DNA from: Arcanobacterium ihumii
Lineage (GTDB): Bacteria > Actinomycetota > Actinomycetes > Actinomycetales > Actinomycetaceae
DNA length: 64,000 nt
Assembly (NCBI RefSeq): GCF_900604515.1
Contig: NZ_UWOS01000003.1
Location: 62,001-126,000 of the forward strand
Direction: 5' to 3'
In this document: one piece after another, positions 52,484-60,495 of the stretch
How positions within the stretch are numbered: the first letter of the stretch is position 1
Layout of the letters: each line of letters starts with the position of its first letter
Program-made: the position numbers and the translations under genes
Notes under the pieces: generated by a model
The model's database searches: none
The model's input: the letters and a program-made list of their open reading frames with translations, nothing else
Told to the model about the DNA's origin: nothing

Positions 52484-52520
52484 GTTGAGGAGGGACAGGA
52501 CATTCCTGTCCCTCCTCAAC
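52484..52520 (-). promoter_or_regulatory. Intercistronic stem-loop between binding protein and permease genes
   Basis: GTTGAGGAGGGACAGGA (52484-52500) pairs with TCCTGTCCCTCCTCAAC (52504-52520), 17 perfect pairs and a 3-base loop, without a U-tract. In binding-protein transporter operons such elements protect the upstream mRNA and lower downstream expression, so that the binding protein exceeds the membrane parts. Confidence 0.55.
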
Positions 52521-52578
52521 ATTTGCGATGTCGCCAAAACTGGCAGGAGATAAATCGCGGGTTTGAGTTTTCTAAGCG

Positions 52579-54150
52579 TTACTTAGCTGCCGAAACTCCA
52601 ACAACCTCAAGTCCCGTGGTACCAATTGGTTTAACATCCATGAGCTTCTTAGGGTTGTAAGCGGTGATCATCACACGGTGGAATAGTGGGTAAAGCGGAA
52701 CTTCTTCAGAGATCATGTCCTGAACTTCGCCCCACTTCTCGTTGGCCTTGTCGCCTGAAAGCTGACTTGCCTCGGTCACAAGCTTCTGGAGAGCCGCGTA
52801 CTTGTCAGGAGCTGAGGTCTGCCATGCGTCGCGCTGCTTGGTCCATACGTTGTCTCCGTACCACCAGTTGATGATGATGCCAGGGTCGACGCCGAATACC
52901 GAAGGATCTCCAGGCGCAAGAATTGCGTCGTAGTTAGAGTTCGGGTTATCAGCGTAGTTAGCGTAAACGTCTGCAGATGCCTGCGACTTGATATTGACCT
53001 TGACGCCGGCTGCTTCAAGGTCAGCCTTGATCTGTGGAGCAAGGTTTGCAATCCATGGGTGATCAGTCGTTACCAAAGTGATTTCAAGGTTGGTTGCGCC
53101 GGCGCTTGCGAGGAGTTCCTTTGCCTTTGCCTGATCATAGGTGTACTGAACCTTTGCCTTCTTGAATGCGGCGTTAGTGTCAGGGAGGAAGGACTTTGCA
53201 GCGGTAGCTTTGCCATCCATTACGGAGTCGATGAGTTTATCGGTGTTGATTGCGTAATGGAATGCTTGGCGAACCTTAGGATCGTTGAAAGGAGCTTTCT
53301 TGGTGTTGAACATCAAGAATGGGTTGTTGTAGCCCTGAACTTCTTCAACCTTCCAGCCAGCTGCCTTAAGCTTTTCTGCCGACGCGGATGGAACTGCTTC
53401 CATAATATCCACGGTGCCACTGACTGCAGCTGCAAGACGTGCAGAATCATCCTTGAGGATGCTCCACTGCATCTTCTCTACTCGTGCAGGCATTGGGCCG
53501 TTGTAGTTCTCATTTGGAACAGCAACAATCTGGGTGTTCGAAATGGTTTCGTACTTGAATGGACCAGAACCGATTGGCTTTGCAGTGAGGTCTGCGTCGC
53601 TTGCCTTGGTTGGAACAACCTTGACATCAACGAGGCGTTCCTTAAGCATTCCGAATGGGAACTTAAGCTTAACGACGACGGTCTTTTCATCCTTTGCGGA
53701 AACCGAATCAACAAAAGCGAAGAACTGCTTGTAAATCGACTTCTCAGCGGTGGTACGTCCGTAGGATGAAACTACATCTTCTGCCTTAACAGGAGTTCCA
53801 TCGGAGAACTTTGCACCATCACGAAGGGTGATTTCGTATTCGGTATCTGAAACCTTCTTTGGTTCATCTTTAGCAAGTGCTGGATAAACCTTGTAGTCGG
53901 CCATATCAAATTCGTAGAGACCTTCAACTACATGCCAGTTCGTACCCATAGCAAGAGCCGACGACGTGTTGGAAGGGTGGTAGTTCGTGGTTTCATATGC
54001 AACACCAAGGTTGATTTGGCCACTTGGCTTTCCAGAGTCGGCAGGAGCCTTCTTAGCATCGCTGGAGTCGCCACCACCACATGCAGTAAGCGTAAGTGCA
54101 GCTGCACCGACGATAGCCGAGACTTTCGCCAAACGTTTTGAAAGACGCAT
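52579..54150 (-). CDS. ABC transporter solute-binding lipoprotein (family 5), probable sialic acid receptor
   Basis: A 523-residue extracellular binding protein. The signal MRLSKRLAKVSAIVGAAALT ends in the lipobox LTAC (Cys24), followed by an Asp/Ser/Gly linker. The family-5 signature is seen around residues 110-160 (YEITLRDGAKFSDGTPVKAE), and FHYAINTDKLID is also typical. Family 5 mostly binds peptides but includes SatA/SiaE for sialic acid; the gene opens the nan operon, so Neu5Ac is the likely ligand. AAAGGAGAGG precedes the ATG. First gene of the 10-kb operon. Confidence 0.88.
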   Translation of the reverse strand: MRLSKRLAKVSAIVGAAALTLTACGGGDSSDAKKAPADSGKPSGQINLGVAYETTNYHPSNTSSALAMGTNWHVVEGLYEFDMADYKVYPALAKDEPKKVSDTEYEITLRDGAKFSDGTPVKAEDVVSSYGRTTAEKSIYKQFFAFVDSVSAKDEKTVVVKLKFPFGMLKERLVDVKVVPTKASDADLTAKPIGSGPFKYETISNTQIVAVPNENYNGPMPARVEKMQWSILKDDSARLAAAVSGTVDIMEAVPSASAEKLKAAGWKVEEVQGYNNPFLMFNTKKAPFNDPKVRQAFHYAINTDKLIDSVMDGKATAAKSFLPDTNAAFKKAKVQYTYDQAKAKELLASAGATNLEITLVTTDHPWIANLAPQIKADLEAAGVKVNIKSQASADVYANYADNPNSNYDAILAPGDPSVFGVDPGIIINWWYGDNVWTKQRDAWQTSAPDKYAALQKLVTEASQLSGDKANEKWGEVQDMISEEVPLYPLFHRVMITAYNPKKLMDVKPIGTTGLEVVGVSAAK

Positions 54151-54170
54151 TTATTTGTCCTCTCCTTTGA

Positions 54171-54207
54171 GTGACACCGGAGGGTTCCGGTCGGTATACT
54201 TATCGTA
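54171..54207 (+). promoter_or_regulatory. Leaderless promoter of the GntR regulator
   Basis: GTGACA (54171-54176) and TATACT (54195-54200) are separated by 18 bases. The A of the ATG at 54207 is the seventh base after the -10, the usual start-site distance, and there is no Shine-Dalgarno. Confidence 0.58.
54176..54191. promoter_or_regulatory. Candidate GntR operator (ACCGGA-N4-TCCGGT)
   Basis: A perfect 6-base inverted repeat with a 4-base centre. It lies in the spacer of the gntR promoter and over the expected start site of the sialic acid operon. A second palindrome, TGTC-T-GACA (54211-54219), overlaps the -35 of the operon. Either could be the regulator's site. Confidence 0.4.
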
Positions 54208-54220
54208 TGATGTCTGACAA
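54193..54220 (-). promoter_or_regulatory. Promoter of the sialic acid operon, overlapping the gntR promoter
   Basis: On the minus strand TTGTCA (54220-54215) and TATACC (54198-54193) are separated by 16 bases. The two opposing -10 boxes share the palindrome GTATAC (54194-54199). The leader would be about 35 bases and carries AAAGGAGAGG. Confidence 0.45.
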
Positions 54221-54986
54221 ATTTAAGCAAGTGGTAACAGCAGATTACTTGCGTCCAAATCTGACCGGCACGGAAATCCCTCCTATGCTGGCGGTTAATA
54301 GGCTTGATGCAACTATGGATGCCATCAAGGCCTACATTCTTCGCCATCAACTCACCACCGGAGACCCTCTCCCGACCGAAGCGAAGCTCTGTGCCGATCT
54401 TGGCGTTTCACGTTCCTCTGTGCGCGAAGCTCTTCGAAAATTAGAGGCTCTCGATATTATTTCTGTCCGCCAGGGACGCGGGTCCGTCGTCGGGCAGATG
54501 TCAATGCAGCCCCTGGTGGAAACACTGGTGTTGAAGAACGCACTTGATCACACCCAAGGCACGAGGTCACTTCGCACAATCGTCGCTACTAGGAGGTACA
54601 TCGACTTGGGTGTTGCTGAAGAAATCGTCGCAAATATGAAGGGGACCTCGAATCCTCAGCTTTCAGAACTCGTAGATAAAATGACGCAAAAAGCGCGGAA
54701 GAACGAATTGTTCTCTGATGAGGACATCGCTTTCCATACCGCGTTGCTACGTTCATTGAATAATGACCTTATCGAACAATTAATGCAGGCAATGTGGCTA
54801 GTTCACCAAGCAATTCTTCCTGAACTTGTTCATAACCAGTCGGTTGGCCTCATCCATACCGCTGAATCTCACCAGAAGATGCTCGATGCCGCAGAAGCTG
54901 GAGACTTAGCTGCTTATATTGAGGCAATTGATGAGCATTATCAGCCGTTGGACCAAATCATTAAGGAAAACGAAGCAGAAAAGTAA
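54207..54986 (+). CDS. GntR-family (FadR subfamily) regulator, probable NanR
   Basis: A 259-residue regulator. The winged HTH (about 45-105) includes LPTEAKLCADLGVSRSSVRE and the wing ISVRQGRGSVVG; the all-helical FCD ligand domain (from about 120) contains DEDIAFHTALLRSLNND and HQKMLDAAEAGD, whose His/Asp residues normally bind a metal. It diverges from the sialic acid operon and shares its promoter region, as nanR does in Corynebacterium. It probably represses import until Neu5Ac or a derivative is present. The ATG at 54207 is preferred; a GTG at 54171 in frame is part of the -35 box. Confidence 0.88.
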   Translation: MMSDKFKQVVTADYLRPNLTGTEIPPMLAVNRLDATMDAIKAYILRHQLTTGDPLPTEAKLCADLGVSRSSVREALRKLEALDIISVRQGRGSVVGQMSMQPLVETLVLKNALDHTQGTRSLRTIVATRRYIDLGVAEEIVANMKGTSNPQLSELVDKMTQKARKNELFSDEDIAFHTALLRSLNNDLIEQLMQAMWLVHQAILPELVHNQSVGLIHTAESHQKMLDAAEAGDLAAYIEAIDEHYQPLDQIIKENEAEK

Positions 54987-55074
54987 TTTTCTTAAGCGAA
55001 ATAATATTGAGCAATCCTCACGCCGTAAAAACGTTAGAATTAAGAAAACGCAAATATTACGGAAGGGACCTCCC

Positions 55075-55587
55075 ATGAGTGTCTTGCGCACCATCGCTCG
55101 CCCAATGCTTGCCGCTCCATTCATTTTGGCTGGATTTGATGCCGCGATTCAGCCTGAATCACACCGTGAACGTGCTCGCAAGATATACGATCTAGTAGCT
55201 AAGTTCGGAATCCAAGCACCTACGGATAAGGTTACAGACATGGTTACCCGCGGAACAGGTGCCACAATGATCGCTTGCGGGCTTGCTCTTTCGCATTCAC
55301 GCTTGCCCCGTCTATCTACAGGACTGCTAGGCGCACTCCAAGTTCCACTTGCCTTGGCGAACAACCCTTTCTGGGAACACCACGGCGCTGATCAACGTAA
55401 AGATTTCCTCAACCTTGCCAGCGCGGCGGGCCTAATCGGTGGAGCCCTCATCGCCTCTACTGACCGCGAAGGAAAACCATCGGTGGCATGGAGACTCAAT
55501 AAGTGGACACACGAGCTTAGCGATTCGGCTGGAAACGTTGCAGCTTCTGTTGAATCAAAAGCAAAAGAATTGGGAGTTAGCCGTTGA
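55075..55587 (+). CDS. DoxX family membrane protein
   Basis: A 170-residue membrane protein with about four TM stretches (around 8-24, 62-80, 84-100 and 119-134) and the opening RPMLAAPFILAGFDAAIQPE, typical of the DoxX/SURF4-like family. In M. tuberculosis a DoxX protein acts in a membrane oxidoreductase complex with SodA and SseA; no such partners are seen here. The C-terminal tail is hydrophilic. The ATG at 55075 follows GGAAGGGA. Its TGA overlaps the TTG of aroA, so the genes form one unit. Confidence 0.82.
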   Translation: MSVLRTIARPMLAAPFILAGFDAAIQPESHRERARKIYDLVAKFGIQAPTDKVTDMVTRGTGATMIACGLALSHSRLPRLSTGLLGALQVPLALANNPFWEHHGADQRKDFLNLASAAGLIGGALIASTDREGKPSVAWRLNKWTHELSDSAGNVAASVESKAKELGVSR

Positions 55588-56903
55588 CCACTTGGCACGC
55601 GCCAACTTCAGGTCCAATCGATGCGACCGTCACGATTCCCGGATCAAAATCATTAACAAATAGATACTTGGTTCTCGCTGCTTTAAGCGAGAACCAAGTA
55701 GACATCTATAATCCGCTCATCGCTCGAGATACCCGACTGATGGCAGATGCGCTACGCTCCCTTGGCGTAGATATTTTGGAGCGTAACGACGCCTGGACTG
55801 TTACTCCCCGCCCATTGCATGCTGGGAAAATAAATTGTGGACTAGCTGGAACCGTCATGCGTTTCATCCCGCCAATTGCCGCCCTAGCGCCAGGTAAAAC
55901 CACTATCGACGGCGATCCCCAAGCTCGGTTGCGTCCAATGAAAACAACGATCGAAGCTCTCACGCAACTCGGCATTAAGATTTCCTCTCTTACCGAACCG
56001 GACAGCCTCGGTATTGGCGCAACCCTCCCCCTTGCAATTGTGGGTGACCCCTCGGTCAGAGGTGGTCGTGTACAGATTGATGCCTCGTCGTCGTCCCAAT
56101 TCATTTCAGCGTTACTGTTGACAGGAGCACGCTTTGAAGACGGAATTGAGATTCTCCACATCGGCGATGCCGTACCATCAGCACCTCATATTTCCATGAC
56201 GATCGATCTACTTCGCAAAGCTGGTGTAACCGTAAGCGAATCCTCGGGCCACTGGCGTGTATCACCAGGCGTGATCCGGCAAAGAGACGTCGTCGTCGAA
56301 CCAGACCTTTCCAATGCTGGTCCGTTCCTCGCCGCTGCAATGGTTACCGGTGGGAAAGTACGAATCGAACACTGGCCCACTAGCACCACCCAACCGGGCG
56401 ATGCCTATCGGGAAATTTTCACCCAAATGGGAGCACAGTGCCGGCTTATTGCCCACTATGGCACAGCACCAGACCACTCTACTGCAACCCTTGAGCTCAA
56501 CGCCGGAGCCAAAATCTCGGGTATTGACATGAATTTTCATGACATCGGCGAACTTGTACCAACTGTGGCAGCCGTGGCCTGCTTTGCGAAGGAAACATCC
56601 CGGTTACGCGATATTGGTCAGCTCCGCGGGCACGAAACTGACCGCTTGACTGCGCTGTCCACGGAAATCACAAAACTAGGTGCACAGGCATTCGTTGACG
56701 GCGACGATTTAGTGATTATTCCTGCCAACTGCCACAATAGAGAAACGAAAGCCGCCTACCTCGAATCATATGAAGACCATCGCATGGCAACTTTCGCCGC
56801 GATCGTCGGCCTTCGAATACCCGGAGTTAGCGTCAACAATATAGAAACGACGTCGAAGACGCTACCAGATTTCGTTCAGCTGTGGGAAGGGATGCTACGT
56901 TGA
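55584..56903 (+). CDS. aroA: 3-phosphoshikimate 1-carboxyvinyltransferase (EPSP synthase) AroA
   Basis: Sixth step of the shikimate pathway. The 439 residues have GSKSLTNRYLVLAAL (from 20), CGLAGTVMRFIPP in the PEP-binding region, and YEDHRMATFAAIVGL near the C-terminus. The start is TTG at 55584, overlapping the DoxX stop as TTGA, with GGGAG upstream. Neighbours rsgA and hisN follow as in Streptomyces. Confidence 0.95.
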   Translation: MTTWHAPTSGPIDATVTIPGSKSLTNRYLVLAALSENQVDIYNPLIARDTRLMADALRSLGVDILERNDAWTVTPRPLHAGKINCGLAGTVMRFIPPIAALAPGKTTIDGDPQARLRPMKTTIEALTQLGIKISSLTEPDSLGIGATLPLAIVGDPSVRGGRVQIDASSSSQFISALLLTGARFEDGIEILHIGDAVPSAPHISMTIDLLRKAGVTVSESSGHWRVSPGVIRQRDVVVEPDLSNAGPFLAAAMVTGGKVRIEHWPTSTTQPGDAYREIFTQMGAQCRLIAHYGTAPDHSTATLELNAGAKISGIDMNFHDIGELVPTVAAVACFAKETSRLRDIGQLRGHETDRLTALSTEITKLGAQAFVDGDDLVIIPANCHNRETKAAYLESYEDHRMATFAAIVGLRIPGVSVNNIETTSKTLPDFVQLWEGMLR

Positions 56904-57928
56904 GCAGGCGTGACATCGGAACCGATGACTACCGCGTCCGTGTACGACCAGGAAAACCCTCGCGTCCACGTACCAAAGTTCGCCCCGATTACACCAAAGC
57001 AAAGCGTGGCCGCGTCTTTAGAATTGATCGTGGCCGCTACCACGTTCGAATGCTCGACGACGGCGTGGATGTAGTCGCAGTCAAGGCACGCGAGCTTCCG
57101 CGCGGCTCGGTCGCCGTCGGAGATATTTGCGCCATGGTCGGGGATTTATCTGGGAAGAAGGATTCACTCGCGCGCATTACCCAAGTAGACGACCGAAGCA
57201 CAGCGCTAAGACGCACCGCCGAAGAAGGCGAAGCCGCTGGAAACGAACGAGTGATCGTCGCAAATGCCGATCAGCTGGTTATAGTTACTGCTCTAGCACA
57301 GCCCGAGCCTCGTACCGGCATGATTGATCGTTGCGTCGTGGCGGCACTTGAGGCTGGCATGAGACCAATCTTGCTACTTACCAAAGCCGATCTTGCCGAT
57401 CCCCAACCCCTAATCGACCACTACTCTGGAATAGACCTAACCGTCGTCGTATCTCGACTCAATACACACGAAACGGAAGAAAACCTCGATGAGGAACAGC
57501 TCGGCGTCGTCCGTGATGTACTTAGGGATCACGTCTCGGTGTTTGTAGGACATTCGGGTGTGGGAAAATCCACGTTGATTAATGCTTTAGTTCCATCTGC
57601 CGGACGGGAAACTGGACACGTCAACGCAGTAACAGGGCGTGGCCGCCACACCTCAACGTCGGCGATGGCTTTTCACCTCGACGACGGCGGAACCGTTATA
57701 GACACGCCTGGAGTGCGAACATTCGGTTTAGCACATGTAGGTGCAGACGATTTGTTACGTGGTTTCCCGGACCTCGCCAACATTTCGGAAGAATGCCCAA
57801 GAGGCTGCAGTCACGCTGAGGGAGCCATTGAATGTGCACTCGATTCAGTTACCGATTCCACAACTCAACAACGGGTCCAATCATTTAGACGACTGTTGGA
57901 TTCAATTCCTCAACCTGACTGGGCTTAA
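56900..57928 (+). CDS. rsgA: Ribosome small subunit-dependent GTPase RsgA
   Basis: GTPase that checks late 30S assembly. It has 342 residues from TTG at 56900, which overlaps the aroA stop as TTGA and gives the N-terminus MSRRDIGTDDYRVRVRPGKP. The order is OB fold, then the circularly permuted GTPase: G4 TKAD (161-164), G1 GHSGVGKS (217-224), G3 DTPG (268-271), then the zinc site C299, C303, H305, C312. A longer in-frame GTG start at 56882 lies inside aroA. GGAAGGG serves as ribosome site. Confidence 0.93.
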   Translation: MSRRDIGTDDYRVRVRPGKPSRPRTKVRPDYTKAKRGRVFRIDRGRYHVRMLDDGVDVVAVKARELPRGSVAVGDICAMVGDLSGKKDSLARITQVDDRSTALRRTAEEGEAAGNERVIVANADQLVIVTALAQPEPRTGMIDRCVVAALEAGMRPILLLTKADLADPQPLIDHYSGIDLTVVVSRLNTHETEENLDEEQLGVVRDVLRDHVSVFVGHSGVGKSTLINALVPSAGRETGHVNAVTGRGRHTSTSAMAFHLDDGGTVIDTPGVRTFGLAHVGADDLLRGFPDLANISEECPRGCSHAEGAIECALDSVTDSTTQQRVQSFRRLLDSIPQPDWA

Positions 57929-57937
57929 GATAGGACT

Positions 57938-58744
57938 ATGAGTACACGTTCGCGCCATGCAGACGATCTTCAGGTGATCGCGGGCATTGTTGATCGAGTC
58001 GATCAGTATACGTTGAAACGCTTCCGTTCCAACGACCTTCAGGTGGATACAAAACCCGACTTCACTCCCGTGACAGATGCCGATCGTGGCGCCGAACAAA
58101 TTATTCGCGATCTTCTTGCTCAATTCAGATCAAGGGATGCCGTGTTCGGTGAAGAACAAGGTCAAACTGGATATTCGAATCGTCGCTGGATTATCGATCC
58201 GATTGATGGAACCAAGAACTTTGTGCGAGGTGTACCAGTGTGGGCCACACTCATCGCACTTGAAGAAGACGGTGAAATCGTCTTAGGAATGGTTTCCGCT
58301 CCGGCGCTTAACCGACGCTGGTGGGCTGCTCGCGGGCTCGGTGCATATACCGGAAAATCATGGACGTCTGCTAAACAAATCCATGTTTCACAAGTCAGCG
58401 AACTCCAAGACTCGTCCCTCTCCTATTCTTCACTAGAGGGCTGGCAGGAGCGGGGTCAACTACGCGCATTCCTTCGACTAGCGCAAGGCGCGTGGCGCAA
58501 CCGTGCCTACGGTGATTTTTGGTCCTACATGCTGGTGGCCGAAGGAGCTGTAGATATTGCCACCGAACCAAGCCTTGAGCTATACGACATGGCGGCACTT
58601 GTACCTATCATCACCGAAGCTGGTGGAAGTTTTACCGATCTCGAGGGGAATCTAGGTCCGTGGGGCAACTGTGCATTAGCAACAAACGGCTTGCTTCATG
58701 ACAAGGTACTCGAAGTTTTGCAATCTGTATCCGATAACAACTGA
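57938..58744 (+). CDS. hisN: Histidinol-phosphatase HisN (inositol monophosphatase family)
   Basis: Dephosphorylates histidinol phosphate in histidine synthesis. The 268-residue IMPase-fold enzyme has metal-binding residues D47 (PVTDADR), E72 (FGEE), and D87 and D90 (IIDPIDGTKNF), with the C-terminal Asp in YDMAALVPI. On sequence it could be another IMPase-like phosphatase; place after aroA and rsgA matches actinobacterial hisN. Confidence 0.88.
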   Translation: MSTRSRHADDLQVIAGIVDRVDQYTLKRFRSNDLQVDTKPDFTPVTDADRGAEQIIRDLLAQFRSRDAVFGEEQGQTGYSNRRWIIDPIDGTKNFVRGVPVWATLIALEEDGEIVLGMVSAPALNRRWWAARGLGAYTGKSWTSAKQIHVSQVSELQDSSLSYSSLEGWQERGQLRAFLRLAQGAWRNRAYGDFWSYMLVAEGAVDIATEPSLELYDMAALVPIITEAGGSFTDLEGNLGPWGNCALATNGLLHDKVLEVLQSVSDNN

Positions 58745-58754
58745 AAAGGCAAAA

Positions 58755-59258
58755 ATGACTGACGAACGCGAAGTACTAAGCTGGGACGAATTCGGAAGCG
58801 CTTCCCGCGAACTAGCTAAACAGGTGTGGGACTCCGGTTTCCACCCAGATCTTGTAGTCTGTGTAGCACGTGGCGGGCTTTTGCCAGCCGGCGCTATCGG
58901 ATACGCTCTCGATCTCAAATCCCTCTTGGTTTTGAACGTCGAATTCTACACTGGCATTGGACAAACGCTTCCTGATCCACGTCTCCTTGAGCCAGCACCA
59001 GATGTTCGCGCTATGGATGGCAAGCGTGTTCTGATCGTCGACGACGTTGCAGATTCGGGTCGCACCCTTCAATTTGTTCTTGACGTGTGTAAGCGGGCAG
59101 GAGCCGTCGATTCGCGCGTCGCAGTTCTTTACGAAAAGCCTCGCTCGGTTCTTCACAGCGATTACATCTGGCACACCACCGACAAATGGATTTCTTTCCC
59201 TTGGTCAGATAAAGAGCCAGTTAACGCCGCTGATGTGGATTACACTGCCAAGGACTGA
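58755..59258 (+). CDS. Purine-type phosphoribosyltransferase
   Basis: A 167-residue type I phosphoribosyltransferase. The PRPP motif VLIVDDVADSGRTLQF and the N-terminal VVCVARGGLLPAGA with the Arg-Gly-Gly pair are clear. The short hood and the ending YIWHTTDKWISFPWSDKEP resemble xanthine/hypoxanthine (Gpt-like) enzymes, but the base is uncertain. ATG at 58755 follows AAAAGG. It lies between hisN and sbcD. Confidence 0.88.
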   Translation: MTDEREVLSWDEFGSASRELAKQVWDSGFHPDLVVCVARGGLLPAGAIGYALDLKSLLVLNVEFYTGIGQTLPDPRLLEPAPDVRAMDGKRVLIVDDVADSGRTLQFVLDVCKRAGAVDSRVAVLYEKPRSVLHSDYIWHTTDKWISFPWSDKEPVNAADVDYTAKD

Positions 59259-59280
59259 CGAAGTTTCGTATTCTTAATCT

Positions 59281-60495
59281 ATGCGAATCCTCCACACCTC
59301 TGACTGGCACCTCGGACGCACCTTCCACGGTAGCGACCTCACCGCCGCTTATGAACAGTGGTGTGATTACGTAGTTGAGTTCACTCGATCCGAAAACATC
59401 GACGCACTTTTAGTGTCTGGCGATGTTTTCGATCGAGGAATTCCACCTGTTGCCATGGTCGAATTACTTTCAGCAACCTTGAACCAAATCCTCGACCACA
59501 CCCAAGTTATTCTGACATCCGGAAACCACGACTCCGCGAAAAGACTCGGTTTCACGTCAACATTGTTGAAATCAGGATTGTCGATTCGAACCGATTCACT
59601 AGAATCTGATCACGCCGTCCCAGTGTTTAACAAAGATAGCGAACTCGGAGCTTATGTATACGCACTCCCTTATCTAGACCCCGACGTAGAGCGCCGTCGT
59701 CTCAGCCCCGATCCAGAACAGTTGCTTGGCCGCTCGCATGAAAGCGTCACGAGACGCGCAATTGAGCGGATCTTCCACGATATTCAGAACTCAACCGCGA
59801 GCGCCAATGTTCCAATCCTCGCCATGGCTCATTCGTTTATTGTAGGAGCTGAGCCTAGCGACTCTGAGCAAGACCTCCATATCGGAGGTATAAATTCTGT
59901 TCCTTCAGGTGTTTTCCAACCCCCGAAAAATGTGCCCGGCTTTGATTACGTTGCACTCGGGCATCTCCATGGTCCGCAGGCAGTGGGTACCCTTCATGAT
60001 CCTTTGATGCGCTACAGCGGATCACCTTTAGCTTTTTCGTTTTCCGAAGAAAACCATCATAAGAGCTCGGTGCTCTTGGACTTTTCTGAGGCAACCACCA
60101 ACCCGGATTCAGGGGCGCGTTTCGAGCCGAAACTTGAGCTGATTCCTACGCCCATTTATCACCCTATTGCCACCGTGAGAGATAGCTTTTCAGAGCTAAT
60201 TTCCGGAAAATATTCCGACTTCAGCGAGCATTTTCTGCGTATCTACGTTACCGACGACGAACGCCCTAGAAACCTCGTAGCTCGCCTACGGAAAGTATTT
60301 CCTAACGTCATTGAGGTGCACCACGATATTCCAACCGTCACCTTACGCACAGATGCCATACGCGCCTCGAAGCAAAATCCACTTGACGTGATTGACGAAT
60401 TCTACGAAACCTCGGGAGGACGCCCACTTTCCGTGGAGGAGAAAGCTCTAGTCACACGGTTGTGGGATGAAGTCAAGAATCGAGGGCAACGTTAG
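59281..60495 (+). CDS. sbcD: Exonuclease subunit SbcD (Mre11-like)
   Basis: Mn-dependent nuclease of the SbcCD complex, which opens hairpins and processes protein-blocked ends. The 404 residues start MRILHTSDWHLGRTFHGSDL (D8, H10), followed by LLVSGDVFDRG (D48), TSGNHDS (N82, H83, D84) and ALGHLHGPQ. The C-terminal part is the capping and SbcC-binding domain. Its TAG overlaps the sbcC GTG by one base. Confidence 0.95.
   Translation: MRILHTSDWHLGRTFHGSDLTAAYEQWCDYVVEFTRSENIDALLVSGDVFDRGIPPVAMVELLSATLNQILDHTQVILTSGNHDSAKRLGFTSTLLKSGLSIRTDSLESDHAVPVFNKDSELGAYVYALPYLDPDVERRRLSPDPEQLLGRSHESVTRRAIERIFHDIQNSTASANVPILAMAHSFIVGAEPSDSEQDLHIGGINSVPSGVFQPPKNVPGFDYVALGHLHGPQAVGTLHDPLMRYSGSPLAFSFSEENHHKSSVLLDFSEATTNPDSGARFEPKLELIPTPIYHPIATVRDSFSELISGKYSDFSEHFLRIYVTDDERPRNLVARLRKVFPNVIEVHHDIPTVTLRTDAIRASKQNPLDVIDEFYETSGGRPLSVEEKALVTRLWDEVKNRGQR

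Noticed and set aside
44033-54986. Sialidase (GH33) or sialyltransferase within the nan cluster
   Set aside because: No Asp-box repeats or FRIP motif in any frame of the region; only uptake and catabolism genes are present.
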